Positions 42,193-50,692 of a stretch of 64,000 nt of DNA are shown piece by piece. The notes beneath the pieces were generated by a model. The model ran no database searches. It was not told the origin of the DNA and was given only the letters and a program-made list of their open reading frames with translations. Source of the DNA: Rhizobium metallidurans (GTDB lineage: Bacteria; Pseudomonadota; Alphaproteobacteria; Rhizobiales; Rhizobiaceae); contig NZ_JACIDW010000017.1 in assembly GCF_014196505.1 (NCBI RefSeq), positions 1 through 64,000 on the forward strand. Reading direction: 5' to 3'. How positions within the stretch are numbered: position 1 is the stretch's first letter; every line of letters starts with the position of its first letter. Made by a program: the position numbers and the translations under genes.

Positions 42193-44244
42193 ATGACATT
42201 CAAAGACAAGCCAAAACGGCCGGGTGGCAAGCCATCCCCGCGCGATACCGGCGCGAAATCGGGCGAGAAGCCCGCACGGAAGTTCGCAAAATCGGCTGAC
42301 AAGGCGGATGCCGTGTCCGACGTGACGAGCGACAGCAAGGCGGAACGCATCTCCAAGGTGATGGCGCGCGCCGGCGTTGCCTCGCGTCGCGATATCGAGC
42401 GCATGATCCTCGATGGCCGCGTCACGCTGAACGGCAAGCCGCTGGATACGCCCGTCGTCAACGTCACGCTGACGGACAGAATAGAAGTCGACGGCATGCC
42501 GATCCGCGGCATCGAGCGCACGCGCCTGTGGCTTTACCACAAGCCGGCCGGCCTGGTGACCACCAATGCCGATCCGGAAGGCCGTCCGACCGTATTCGAC
42601 AACCTGCCCGATGATCTGCCGCGCGTCATGTCGATCGGCCGCCTCGATATCAACACCGAAGGCCTGCTGCTCTTGACCAACGACGGCGGCCTGGCGCGTG
42701 CGCTGGAACTGCCGACGACAGGCTGGCTGCGCCGCTACCGCGTGCGCGCCCACGGCGAGATCGACCAGGAAGAACTCGACAAGCTGAAGGACGGCATCGC
42801 CGTCGACGGCGTGCTCTACGGCGCCATCGAAGCGACGCTCGACAAGGTGCAGGGCTCCAACGTCTGGCTCACCATGGGCCTGCGCGAAGGCAAGAACCGC
42901 GAAATCAAGAACGTGCTCGGCGCGCTCGGTCTCGATGTCAACCGCCTGATCCGCATCTCCTACGGCCCGTTCCAGCTCGGCGATATCCCCGAGCGGGCGG
43001 TGATCGAAGTGCGTGGACGCACGTTGCGCGACCAGCTCGGCCCGCGCCTGATCGAGGACGCCAAGGCCAATTTCGACGCGCCGATCTACAACGCGCCCGC
43101 CGTGACCGAGGAAGAGGAAGCCGACGCCAGGCCCGAGCGCCGCGAGCGCTCGTGGAAGCCGGAAGACAAGCGCGAACGCGCGCTGAGCCGCCTCGACACC
43201 AAGCGCGACGATAAACGCGACGATCGCCGTGGCGGTGATCGCGATCGCGATGGTGGCAGGGGCCCGAGCCGTGGTGGCGACCGCAAGGACGAGGGCCCGA
43301 AGCGTCCGGCGCTCGGCAGCCGCCGCAACGCCAATGTCTGGATGGCGCCCGGCGCCCGTCCGCTCGGCGAAAAGGCGGCCGCCAAGGCCGAGAAGAACGC
43401 CCAGACGGCGCTCCGCCGTGGCGAGAAGCCCGGCCGTTCCAAGCCGCAGCCGACAAGCTACGACGAAGGCCCGCGCGTGCAGATCAACCGCGCCCGCGAC
43501 GAAGAGGGCGAATGGATCCGCTCCAGCGATGTGAGCCGCGAAGACGACCGCAAGCGCGGCGACCGTGGCGATCGCGGCTTCGGTGACCGTCCCCGTGGCG
43601 ACCGCTCGTTTGGTGATCGCGGTGACCGCTCCGGCGGCGACCGCACGGCTCGCGGCGACCGGCCTTATGGTGATCGCCCACCCCGTGGCGATCGTCCCCA
43701 GGGCGAGCGCCCAAGAGGCGATCGTCCCTTTGGTGACAAGCCGCGTGGCGAGCGCAAGCCGCGCGAGGATGGCGACCGTCCGCGCTCCTTCGGTGACCGC
43801 CCGGCACGTAGTGATCGACCACGTGGCGATCGGCCTTTCGGTGATCGTCCTCCCCGTGGTAACCGTCCGACAGGCGACCGGCCGTTCGGCGACCGCCGTC
43901 CGCGCGAAGAGGGCGACGAGCGTCCCCGCGCCAAGCGTTTCTCCGGCGAGGCTCGTTCCGAGCGTCCGGCCGGCGAGCGTTCGTATGGCGATCGGCCCCG
44001 TGGAGATCGTCCCCAGGGCGAGCGCCCAAGAGGCGATCGTCCCTTCGGCGACAAACCGCGTGGTGACGGGCCGCGCGGCAAGAGCTTCGGGGCGAAGCCT
44101 GGCGGCTCCAAGCCGGGCGCGAAGAGTTTTTCGGGCAAGCCTTCGGGCGATCGTCCCGGTGGCGGCGGCAAGCCCTCGGGCGGGCCGTCGCGTGGTGGAC
44201 CAAAAGGCAAGGGAATAGGACGCGGTGCGGATCGTCGGCGGTGA
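42193..44244 (+). CDS. Ribosomal pseudouridine synthase (RsuA/RluB/RluE family) with a long basic repeat tail
   Basis: 683 aa from ATG 42193. S4 RNA-binding domain at about 51-98 (RISKVMARAGVASRRDIERM), then the synthase domain with catalytic Asp152 in GRLDINTEGLLLLTNDGG (149-166) and EGKNREIKNV near 230. Probably modifies 23S rRNA. From about residue 305 to the end it is a low-complexity Arg/Gly/Asp/Pro-rich tail of roughly 380 residues with GDRP-x-GDRP repeats, much longer than usual. An exact 41-bp DNA repeat occurs twice in frame within the tail. The last 20 nt overlap rsmD. Confidence 0.9.
   Translation: MTFKDKPKRPGGKPSPRDTGAKSGEKPARKFAKSADKADAVSDVTSDSKAERISKVMARAGVASRRDIERMILDGRVTLNGKPLDTPVVNVTLTDRIEVDGMPIRGIERTRLWLYHKPAGLVTTNADPEGRPTVFDNLPDDLPRVMSIGRLDINTEGLLLLTNDGGLARALELPTTGWLRRYRVRAHGEIDQEELDKLKDGIAVDGVLYGAIEATLDKVQGSNVWLTMGLREGKNREIKNVLGALGLDVNRLIRISYGPFQLGDIPERAVIEVRGRTLRDQLGPRLIEDAKANFDAPIYNAPAVTEEEEADARPERRERSWKPEDKRERALSRLDTKRDDKRDDRRGGDRDRDGGRGPSRGGDRKDEGPKRPALGSRRNANVWMAPGARPLGEKAAAKAEKNAQTALRRGEKPGRSKPQPTSYDEGPRVQINRARDEEGEWIRSSDVSREDDRKRGDRGDRGFGDRPRGDRSFGDRGDRSGGDRTARGDRPYGDRPPRGDRPQGERPRGDRPFGDKPRGERKPREDGDRPRSFGDRPARSDRPRGDRPFGDRPPRGNRPTGDRPFGDRRPREEGDERPRAKRFSGEARSERPAGERSYGDRPRGDRPQGERPRGDRPFGDKPRGDGPRGKSFGAKPGGSKPGAKSFSGKPSGDRPGGGGKPSGGPSRGGPKGKGIGRGADRRR
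43690..43730 (+). repeat. Copy 1 of an exact 41-bp tandem-type repeat inside the pseudouridine synthase tail
   Basis: Identical at all 41 positions to 44005-44045. The offset of 315 bp is 105 codons, so the frame is kept. It encodes the DRPQGERPRGDRPFG type unit and points to a recent in-gene duplication or conversion. Confidence 0.9.
44005..44045 (+). repeat. Copy 2 of the exact 41-bp repeat inside the pseudouridine synthase tail
   Basis: Exact copy of 43690-43730, in the same orientation and frame. The flanking sequence is similar for a further 20-30 bp with scattered synonymous changes. Confidence 0.9.
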
Positions 44245-44785
44245 GTTTCGCGGACGGTCGCTCGCCGTGCCTAAATCCAACGACATCCGGCCGACTGCCG
44301 ACCGGACGCGTGAGAGCCTGTTCAATATTCTGAGCCATGCCTATCCGGAATGCGTCGATGGCACCCGGATACTCGATCTCTTCGCCGGCACAGGCGCGGT
44401 TGGGCTGGAAGCCGTCTCGCGCGGCTGTCGCCATGCGCTCTTCGTTGAAAACAGCGTCGAGGGCAGGGGCCTGCTCTGGGAAAACATCGATGCGCTCGGC
44501 CTGCACGGCAAGACGCGCATTCTGAGACGCGACGCGACCGATCTCGGCAGCGTCGGCAACCTCGAGCCGTTCCAGTTCCTCTTCGCCGACCCGCCCTATG
44601 GCAAGGGTCTCGGCGAAAAGGCAATGGCGGCTGCCGCCAAGGGTGGTTGGCTGTTTCCGGGCGCGATTGCCGTGCTCGAGGAGCGCGCCGACGTTGCCGT
44701 TTCGGTCGATCCTTCCTATCTGTTCCTGGAAAACCGCATCTTCGGCGATACCAGGGTGCATTTCTACCGCTACCAGCCTGAATAG
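44225..44785 (+). CDS. rsmD: 16S rRNA (guanine966-N2)-methyltransferase RsmD
   Basis: Methylates G966 of 16S rRNA in the assembled 30S subunit. 186 aa, GTG start at 44225 inside the end of the preceding gene. Seen: MRIVGGEFRGRSLAVP, IRPTADRTRESLFNIL, SAM motif DLFAGTGAVGLEA (51-63) and catalytic ADPPYGKG near 118-125. The 20-nt overlap with the pseudouridine synthase suggests coupled expression of two rRNA-modifying enzymes. Confidence 0.95.
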   Translation: MRIVGGEFRGRSLAVPKSNDIRPTADRTRESLFNILSHAYPECVDGTRILDLFAGTGAVGLEAVSRGCRHALFVENSVEGRGLLWENIDALGLHGKTRILRRDATDLGSVGNLEPFQFLFADPPYGKGLGEKAMAAAAKGGWLFPGAIAVLEERADVAVSVDPSYLFLENRIFGDTRVHFYRYQPE

Positions 44786-44808
44786 GTAGCGGCGACAGGG
44801 GGCGAAGG

Positions 44809-45717
44809 GTGACACAGCAGGCCGAAAAGACCAGTTCCGCGTTCCCTGCTCTCGAAGATGTTGCCTCCGGCGCGTCGCCGCGTATCGCCATCGCCTTCGG
44901 CGGCGGCGGTGCACGCGGCCTCGCCCATATCCACGTCATCGAAACGCTGGACGAACTCGGCATTCGACCGGTGGCGATATCGGGCTCCTCGATCGGCGCC
45001 ATCATGGGCGCCGGCATGGCGGCCGGCATGACCGGCGAGGCCATCCGCGAACACGCGCTGATGACCGTCGGCAACAAGACCGCCGTGGTGAGCCGCCTCT
45101 GGGGCCTGCGCCCGCAGACCGTGCGCGACGCGGTGGCGAACGGCGTGCGCATCGGCCAGTTCAACCTCGAACGCATCCTGAAAGCCTTCCTTCCCGCCGA
45201 TCTCCCCGATCGCTTCGAGGACCTGCCGATCCCGATGACGGTGACCGCCACCGACTATTACGGCCAGCAGGAAGTGCTGGTGAGCGAAGGGCAGCTGTTT
45301 CCGGCCCTCGCAGCCTCTTCCGCCATCCCTGCCGTCTTCATGCCGGTGCGGCTCCACGGCCGGGTGATGATCGACGGCGGCATCAGCAATCCCGTCCCCT
45401 ATGAATGCCTGATGGACCGCGCCGATATCGTCATCGGCATCGACGTCGTCGGCGCGCCTGAAGGTGACGGCACGCATATTCCGAACCGCATGGAAAGCAT
45501 CTTCGGCTCCGGCCAGCTGATGATGCAGACGGCGATCACGCTCAAACTCCGCATCCAGCCGCCCCACATTTTCCTGCGCCCCGCCGTCGGCCGCACCGGC
45601 GTCATGGATTTTTTGAAGGCCCGCGAAGTGCTGGCCATGTCTCAGGGTGTCAAGGACGAGCTGAAGTATGCTCTGGATGGCGCGATCGAGACGCATGCGC
45701 GGGCCGAGCGGCTGTGA
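44809..45717 (+). CDS. Patatin-like phospholipase
   Basis: 302 aa, GTG start at 44809. Seen: oxyanion loop GGGGARG (31-37), nucleophile elbow GSSIG (59-63) and the catalytic Asp in MIDGGIS near 188, so the Ser-Asp dyad is intact. No signal peptide, so it is probably cytoplasmic; rhizobial relatives of this NTE/RssA-like type have unknown lipid substrates. It lies 23 bp after rsmD and is likely cotranscribed with it. Confidence 0.92.
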   Translation: MTQQAEKTSSAFPALEDVASGASPRIAIAFGGGGARGLAHIHVIETLDELGIRPVAISGSSIGAIMGAGMAAGMTGEAIREHALMTVGNKTAVVSRLWGLRPQTVRDAVANGVRIGQFNLERILKAFLPADLPDRFEDLPIPMTVTATDYYGQQEVLVSEGQLFPALAASSAIPAVFMPVRLHGRVMIDGGISNPVPYECLMDRADIVIGIDVVGAPEGDGTHIPNRMESIFGSGQLMMQTAITLKLRIQPPHIFLRPAVGRTGVMDFLKAREVLAMSQGVKDELKYALDGAIETHARAERL

Positions 45718-45740
45718 TAACGTCCGATTAGGAGGGCGTC

Positions 45741-46016
45741 ATGAGCAACGCGAACCCACCAATGCGTACAGTCAGATTGAAAGCATCCGACGACGTCTGG
45801 TCGCTGATCGACCGCGCCGCGAAGCTACGAGGGCAGACAAGCGCCGAGTTCATTGTCGATGCCGCGCAGCGCGCCGCCGAGGATGCCCTTGCCGATTGCA
45901 CGATCGCGTATGTCCCGGCGTCAAGCTACGATCACTACCTCCAAATATTGGATCAGCCGCCTTGCAATGATGGTTTTCGACGGCTCATGCGCGTGGAAAA
46001 GCCCTGGCAGTGCTAA
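45741..46016 (+). CDS. TacA/DUF1778-type antitoxin without a visible toxin partner
   Basis: 91 aa with a strong Shine-Dalgarno (AGGAGGG) before ATG 45741. The N-terminus (MRTVRLKASDDVWSLIDRAAKLRGQTSAEFIVDAAQ, seen in parts) is a DUF1778 ribbon-helix-helix domain; the C-terminal DQPPCNDGFRRLMRVEKPW fits the toxin-binding tail of TacA antitoxins. The usual partner is a GNAT acetyltransferase toxin directly downstream, but the next gene is a Kef antiporter on the opposite strand, with the two stop codons overlapping (46013-46016). It is therefore an orphan antitoxin. Confidence 0.82.
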   Translation: MSNANPPMRTVRLKASDDVWSLIDRAAKLRGQTSAEFIVDAAQRAAEDALADCTIAYVPASSYDHYLQILDQPPCNDGFRRLMRVEKPWQC

Positions 46017-47821
46017 ACATCCGCCACCGCATCCCCCGTGCCCGCCAGCGGATCCTGTGAGAAATCCATCGTCCGCTTCGGCTTCACCAGCGGTTCCGGC
46101 TTGACCGGCTGCGAGTAGAGCATGTCGCGGCCTGCCTGTAGTCCCTCGGTGACCTGCAGCACCAGCCGCTGCTCGTCGCGGCGGCGGATGTCTTCGCCGA
46201 TCTCGTAGGCGGCGGCCTCGCTGATGCCGAGCGCCTCCAGCGTCCGGCGACCGAACAGCAGGCCCGATTCCAGCGTTTCGCGCAGTTCGTAGTCGACATT
46301 GAGGTTCCGCAGCGCGATCGAGTGGACGCGGTCGTAGGAGCGCACGAAAAGCTTGGCCTCGGGATAGTCAGCCTGCACCAGCTCGACGATCTTGTCGGTC
46401 ACTTCCCGTTTCTGCGTGCAGACGACGACGATCTTGGCGTGGTCGATGCCGGACGCCCGCAGCACGTCCTTGCGCGTGCCGTCGCCGAAATAGATGCGGA
46501 AACCGAAGGAGGAGGCCTGGCGGATGCGGTCGGCCGAGGTGTCGATGACGGTCACCGCGCGCCCGCCGGCAAGCAGGATCTGCGACGCGATCTGGCCGAA
46601 ACGCGAGAAGCCGATCATCAGCACGTCGGCGCCGGCGCCCTCGAAATCCTCCTCCAGCGTCTCCTTCGTCTCGCCGCTCTGGAACCTTTTGGCAAGCTTG
46701 GTGCCGATCGGCGTCAGCGCCATGGACAGCGTTACGATGGCGATCAGGAGGGATGCCGTGCTCGATGGCATCAGCGACGAAGCACCGGCCGCCGAAAACA
46801 GCACGAAGCCGAATTCACCGCCCTGCGGCAGCAGGAAGGCGATGCGGATCGCGTCATTGTGATCGGAGCCCGTCAGCCGGCAGAGCGCGTAGATGATGAG
46901 CGCCTTCGCCGCCATGACGACAGGCACGGTGACGAGGATGACCAGCGCGTTGTCCCAGAGCACGTCGAGCTGCAGCGACAGGCCGACGGCGATGAAGAAG
47001 ATGGCGAGAAGCACGCCGCGGAAAGGCTCGATATCCGCTTCAAGCTCGTGTCGATAGGAGGATTCCGCCAGCATCACGCCCGCCAGGAACGCGCCCATCG
47101 CCATCGACAGCCCGGCCATCTGCATCAGCGTCGCCGACCCCATGACGACGAAAAGTGCCGCCGCGATCATCGCCTCGCGTGCGCCGGTGCTGGCGATGAT
47201 CTGGAACAGCGGCGTCAGGAGGTAGCGGCCCATGACGATCATCGCGCCGACAGCGCCGATGGCGATCCCGAAATCGACGATCGGCGTGCCGTGGCCCTTG
47301 CCGGTGTCGAGGATGTTGATCAGCGCCAGAAGCGGCACGATGGCGAGATCCTGGAACAGCAGCATCGAGAAGGAGCGCTGCCCGTAGCGCGTGCTGACGT
47401 CGCCGTCGTCCTCCAGTATCTGCATGGCAAACGCGGTGGACGACAGCGCCAGGCCGAATCCGGCGATGATACTGCCGCGCCAGTCGAGCAGGCCGGAGAG
47501 ATCGGCGAGCGCCGTCAGCACCAGCCCGGTGAGGATCACCTGCGCGGCGCCGAGCCCGAATATGTCGCGCCGCATCTGCCAGAGCCGGCTCGGCTTCAGC
47601 TCCAGCCCGATGATGAAAAGCAGGAACACGACGCCGAGTTCGGCGACGTTCAGGATCTGCTCTCCGTCAGTCAGCCCGTTGAAGATCGGCCCGATCACCA
47701 CGCCGGCGGCGAGATAGCCGAGCACCGTTCCAAGCCCCAGCCGCTTGAAGATCGGGGCCGAAACGACCGCGCCGCCGAGCAGCAGGATCGTTTCGGTGAA
47801 GAGGGCGTTGGGCTCGGACAT
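46013..47821 (-). CDS. Kef-type CPA2 cation:proton antiporter with RCK domain
   Basis: 602 aa. The N-terminal ~390 residues are a Na+/H+-exchanger-type membrane domain of 12-13 helices (PIFKRLGLGTVLGYLAAGVVIGP, LALSSTAFAMQIL, FLLPQGGEFGFVLFSAAGA, in parts). The C-terminal TrkA-N (RCK) domain has ADVLMIGFSRFGQIASQILLAGG and TVIDTSADRIRQA. KefB/KefC/YbaL-like potassium efflux is expected; glutathione gating is possible because gshA is in the genome but cannot be shown from sequence. The C-terminal 50 residues are an extra cytoplasmic tail. Confidence 0.92.
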   Translation of the reverse strand: MSEPNALFTETILLLGGAVVSAPIFKRLGLGTVLGYLAAGVVIGPIFNGLTDGEQILNVAELGVVFLLFIIGLELKPSRLWQMRRDIFGLGAAQVILTGLVLTALADLSGLLDWRGSIIAGFGLALSSTAFAMQILEDDGDVSTRYGQRSFSMLLFQDLAIVPLLALINILDTGKGHGTPIVDFGIAIGAVGAMIVMGRYLLTPLFQIIASTGAREAMIAAALFVVMGSATLMQMAGLSMAMGAFLAGVMLAESSYRHELEADIEPFRGVLLAIFFIAVGLSLQLDVLWDNALVILVTVPVVMAAKALIIYALCRLTGSDHNDAIRIAFLLPQGGEFGFVLFSAAGASSLMPSSTASLLIAIVTLSMALTPIGTKLAKRFQSGETKETLEEDFEGAGADVLMIGFSRFGQIASQILLAGGRAVTVIDTSADRIRQASSFGFRIYFGDGTRKDVLRASGIDHAKIVVVCTQKREVTDKIVELVQADYPEAKLFVRSYDRVHSIALRNLNVDYELRETLESGLLFGRRTLEALGISEAAAYEIGEDIRRRDEQRLVLQVTEGLQAGRDMLYSQPVKPEPLVKPKRTMDFSQDPLAGTGDAVADV

Positions 47822-47939
47822 CCGCTAAGCTTCTTTCAATGGTGATGGTTGCGCAAGCAGCGCGAAAAAGAATCGGCGCCGTCGGCCTTGATGCTTTCCG
47901 TAGCGCACAATAAATGGAACGCGAAGGAAAGGCCAAACC

Positions 47940-49286
47940 ATGTCCTCTGAAATTGATTCCTCGACGCTTCTCTCCCGCGCCAGCCAGCTGATCGACCTCG
48001 CCAGGAAGGCGGGCGCCGATGCCGCCGATGCGGTGGTCGTCCGCTCCCGATCGCAATCCGTCAGCGTGCGGCTCGGCAAGGTGGAAGAAACAGAATCCTC
48101 CGAGAGCGATGATTTCTCGCTGCGCGTCTTCGTCGGAAAGCGCGTCGCCAGCGTCTCGGCCAATCCCGGCTTCGACATGTCGGTGCTCGCCGAGCGCGCG
48201 GTCGCCATGGCCAAGGTCTCGCCTGAAGATCCCTTCGCGTGCCTCGCGGACGAGAGCCGGCTCGCCAGATCCTATCCCGACCTGCAACTGCTCGACAGCA
48301 CCGAGGTCTCCGCCGACCAGCTGCGCGAGGCGGCCCTTGCGACGGAAGCGGCCGGTCTTGCTGTCCCCGGCGTCACCAATTCCTCGGGCGCCGGCGCATC
48401 CTCGGGTCGCGGCGGCATGGTTCTCGTCACCTCGCACGGCTTTGAAGGCAGCTACATGGGCTCGCGCTTCGGCCGCTCCGTCAGCGTTATCGCCGGCGAG
48501 GGCACCGGCATGGAGCGCGACTACGATTTCGACAGCCGCATCTATTTCTCCGAACTGGACGATCCCGCCGAAATCGGCCGCCGCGCCGGTGAACGCGCCG
48601 TCAAGCGCCTGAAGCCGCGCCAGGTCGATACCGGCAAAAATGTCACCGTGATCTTCGATCCGCGTATCGCCCGCGGCTTCGTCGGCCACATCGCCGGCGC
48701 CATCAACGGTGCATCGGTCGCCCGCAAGACCAGCTTCCTGCGCGACAGGATGGGCGAACAGGTGTTGAAATCCGGCCTGTCGATCACCGACGATCCGATG
48801 ATCGTGCGCGGCCCCGCCTCGCGCCCCTTCGATGGCGAAGGCGTCTCCGGCGAGCGCATGGTGATGATCGAGGACGGTGTCCTGAAGCACTGGTTCCTTT
48901 CGACATCAACCGCCCGCGAGATCGGCATGGAGACCAACGGCCGTGGCGTGCGCGGCGGCAATGCGGTGACGCCCGCCTCGACCAACCTGGCGCTCGAGCC
49001 CGGCGATATCTCGCCCGAGGACCTGATCCGTGGCGTCGGCAACGGTTTCTACATCACCGAGCTGATCGGGCAGGGGGTCAACATGATCACCGGCGAATAC
49101 AGCCGTGGCGCCACCGGTTTCTGGATCGAAAACGGTGAATTGACCTTCGCGGTTTCGGAAGTGACCATTGCATCGAACCTCAAGGAGATGTTCATGCGGG
49201 TAACGCCGGCCAACGACATCGACCGCAAGTACGGGGTAGCCGCCCCGACCATCGCGATCGAGGGAATGACGCTGGCCGGACGGTGA
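47940..49286 (+). CDS. pmbA: TldE/PmbA-family metalloprotease-related protein
   Basis: 448 aa. TldE/PmbA forms a heterodimeric zinc protease with TldD and processes small peptides and modified proteins; PmbA itself lacks the zinc site. Seen: GADAADAVVVRSRSQSVSVR near the N-terminus, SSGRGGMVLVTS, and the C-terminal NGELTFAVSEVTIASNLKEMF and DRKYGVAAPTIAIEGMTLAG. The length is normal. No tldD lies in the window. It is divergent from the Kef antiporter and heads a run of envelope genes. Confidence 0.93.
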   Translation: MSSEIDSSTLLSRASQLIDLARKAGADAADAVVVRSRSQSVSVRLGKVEETESSESDDFSLRVFVGKRVASVSANPGFDMSVLAERAVAMAKVSPEDPFACLADESRLARSYPDLQLLDSTEVSADQLREAALATEAAGLAVPGVTNSSGAGASSGRGGMVLVTSHGFEGSYMGSRFGRSVSVIAGEGTGMERDYDFDSRIYFSELDDPAEIGRRAGERAVKRLKPRQVDTGKNVTVIFDPRIARGFVGHIAGAINGASVARKTSFLRDRMGEQVLKSGLSITDDPMIVRGPASRPFDGEGVSGERMVMIEDGVLKHWFLSTSTAREIGMETNGRGVRGGNAVTPASTNLALEPGDISPEDLIRGVGNGFYITELIGQGVNMITGEYSRGATGFWIENGELTFAVSEVTIASNLKEMFMRVTPANDIDRKYGVAAPTIAIEGMTLAGR

Positions 49287-49294
49287 TCGCGGGC

Positions 49295-49401
49295 TAAAGC
49301 GCCTCGCGATCTTTCAGATTCGCTCATTGCGCTTTAGGTCTTTCTTTTACCGCATGTCTTCATCGCAAAACCGCTTCACACTTTTGCGCGACATGCTCTA
49401 G
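49295..49401. repeat. RIME-like intergenic repeat, copy 1
   Basis: About 107 bp between pmbA and the CysQ-like gene, beginning CTAAAGCGCCTCGCGATC and ending TTGCGCGACATGCTCTAG. An inverted copy lies at 52009-52122. It contains internal short palindromes (AAAGCG...CGCTTT). It resembles Rhizobium-specific intergenic mosaic elements by size, position and palindromes; naming it RIME is inference. Confidence 0.7.
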
Positions 49402-49424
49402 CCGCTGACGGATTGGAATTTGGG

Positions 49425-50219
49425 ATGAGCGACGTGGACAATGCCCGCTGGCAGAGCGATCTGGACCTGATCGCCGACGCTGCAAGGCGAGCAGGTGCCG
49501 TGGCGCTTGGCCATTTCAACCAGTCGCCCGAGGTCTGGTGGAAGAACGAGGGCCGCTCGCCGGTCAGCGCCGCCGATTTCGCCGCCAACGAAATCCTTGA
49601 AACCCTGCTGCGCGCCGCCCGCCCGGATTACGGCTGGCTGTCGGAAGAGACCGAGGACAGCGCCGATCGCCTGTCGCGCGACACGCTCTTCATCATCGAT
49701 CCGATCGACGGCACCCGCGGCTTCCTCGCCGGCCAGAAGCTCTGGTGCGTCAGCATCGCCGTCGTCCACAAGGGGCGGCCGGTTGCCGGTGTGCTCAACG
49801 CGCCGGCACTCGACGAACTCTATGAGGCGGTCGCCGGTGGCGTCGCCCTGAAGAACGGCATGCCGATCCGCGTATCGGAGCCGAAGCCGCCGGTTCGCTT
49901 CGCCATCGCCGAGGATGTGCTGAACGGCTTCCCCCAGCCGCTGCGCGCCAGGATCGAGCGGATCAGGCACGTGCCTTCGCTCGCCTACCGCGTCGCCATG
50001 GTGGCCGATGGGGCGATCGACGGCACCTTCGTGAAGCGCAATTCCCACGACTGGGATCTGGCCGCCGCCGACCTCATTCTGGAACGGGCGGGTGGCCGTC
50101 TCGTCAACCTCGATGGAACGGCGCTGACCTATAACCGCGCGGATGTTCGCCATGGCGAGCTTTGCGCCGGCTCCGAGCCGCTGTTGAATGAATTTCTATC
50201 CCCTATCGCGGCGCGCTGA
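49425..50219 (+). CDS. Inositol-monophosphatase-family phosphatase, CysQ-like
   Basis: 264 aa from ATG 49425. Seen: metal-binding SEETED near 85, DPIDGTRGFLAGQKLWCVS near 99-116 and HDWDLAAADLILERAGG near the C-terminus. These are the metal sites of the IMPase superfamily; the DPIDGTRGF form fits the 3'(2'),5'-bisphosphate nucleotidase (CysQ) branch, so PAP recycling in sulfur metabolism is the favoured role. In rhizobia this gene is often annotated simply as a SuhB-like phosphatase. It lies downstream of a RIME-like repeat. Confidence 0.87.
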   Translation: MSDVDNARWQSDLDLIADAARRAGAVALGHFNQSPEVWWKNEGRSPVSAADFAANEILETLLRAARPDYGWLSEETEDSADRLSRDTLFIIDPIDGTRGFLAGQKLWCVSIAVVHKGRPVAGVLNAPALDELYEAVAGGVALKNGMPIRVSEPKPPVRFAIAEDVLNGFPQPLRARIERIRHVPSLAYRVAMVADGAIDGTFVKRNSHDWDLAAADLILERAGGRLVNLDGTALTYNRADVRHGELCAGSEPLLNEFLSPIAAR

Positions 50220-50269
50220 GCAGTTGACGTTTCCGTCAAAATCCCTCAGATGAAACGGCGGAGGAGCAG

Positions 50270-50533
50270 ATGAAGGAAGTGACCGAAATGACCAAGTCCG
50301 GTGAAAAGAAGCAATTGTTGCACCTCGTGTTCGGCGGCGAACTGGAAAGTCTCGATGACGTGCAGTTCAGCGATCTCTCGGGCCTGGATATCGTCGGCAT
50401 CTTCCCCGATTACGCATCCGCTCTGACGGCCTGGAAGTCCAAGGCCCAGTCGACCGTCGATAATGCCCACATGCGCTATTTCATTGTCCATATGCACCGC
50501 TTGCTTGATCCCGAAGACAAGTCCGGCAAATAA
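50270..50533 (+). CDS. DUF4170 family protein
   Basis: 87 aa with GGAGGA before ATG 50270. Seen: LLHLVFGGELESLDDVQFSDL and IVGIFPDYASALTAWKSKAQSTVDNAHMRYFIVHMHRL (in parts), the DUF4170 pattern. Cytoplasmic, function unknown. It lies between the CysQ-like gene and waaA, and family members are commonly found next to lipid A/Kdo genes in alphaproteobacteria, so an LPS-related role is plausible but unproven. Confidence 0.85.
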   Translation: MKEVTEMTKSGEKKQLLHLVFGGELESLDDVQFSDLSGLDIVGIFPDYASALTAWKSKAQSTVDNAHMRYFIVHMHRLLDPEDKSGK

Positions 50534-50537
50534 TTTT

Positions 50538-50571
50538 CGGCCCTGGTGGCCCCCGTTTTTATCCAGCCGCC
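50538..50571 (+). terminator. Weak hairpin after the DUF4170 gene
   Basis: GGCC-CTGGT-GGCC with CGTTTTT shortly after, starting 5 bp past the DUF4170 stop. The stem is short (four pairs plus G-C pairs at its base), so confidence is low. Confidence 0.35.
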
Positions 50572-50692
50572 TGTCTTATCGAGGTACAGGGGCGGTTGTT
50601 GACGCATTCTGAACAAACTGATCGGTCATTTCGGCCGCAATGATATTTGGGAATGGGTTGATGTCGATCATCGTCGATCGGAGACGTGTCAT

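Noticed and set aside
42139..44325. Very long minus-strand open frame (over 700 codons) opposite the pseudouridine synthase gene
   Set aside because: It is a by-product of the GC-rich, periodic GDRP repeats on the plus strand; its translation is a monotonous Thr/Ala/Arg/Val repeat without domain features or a start signal, while the plus-strand frame carries S4 and synthase motifs.
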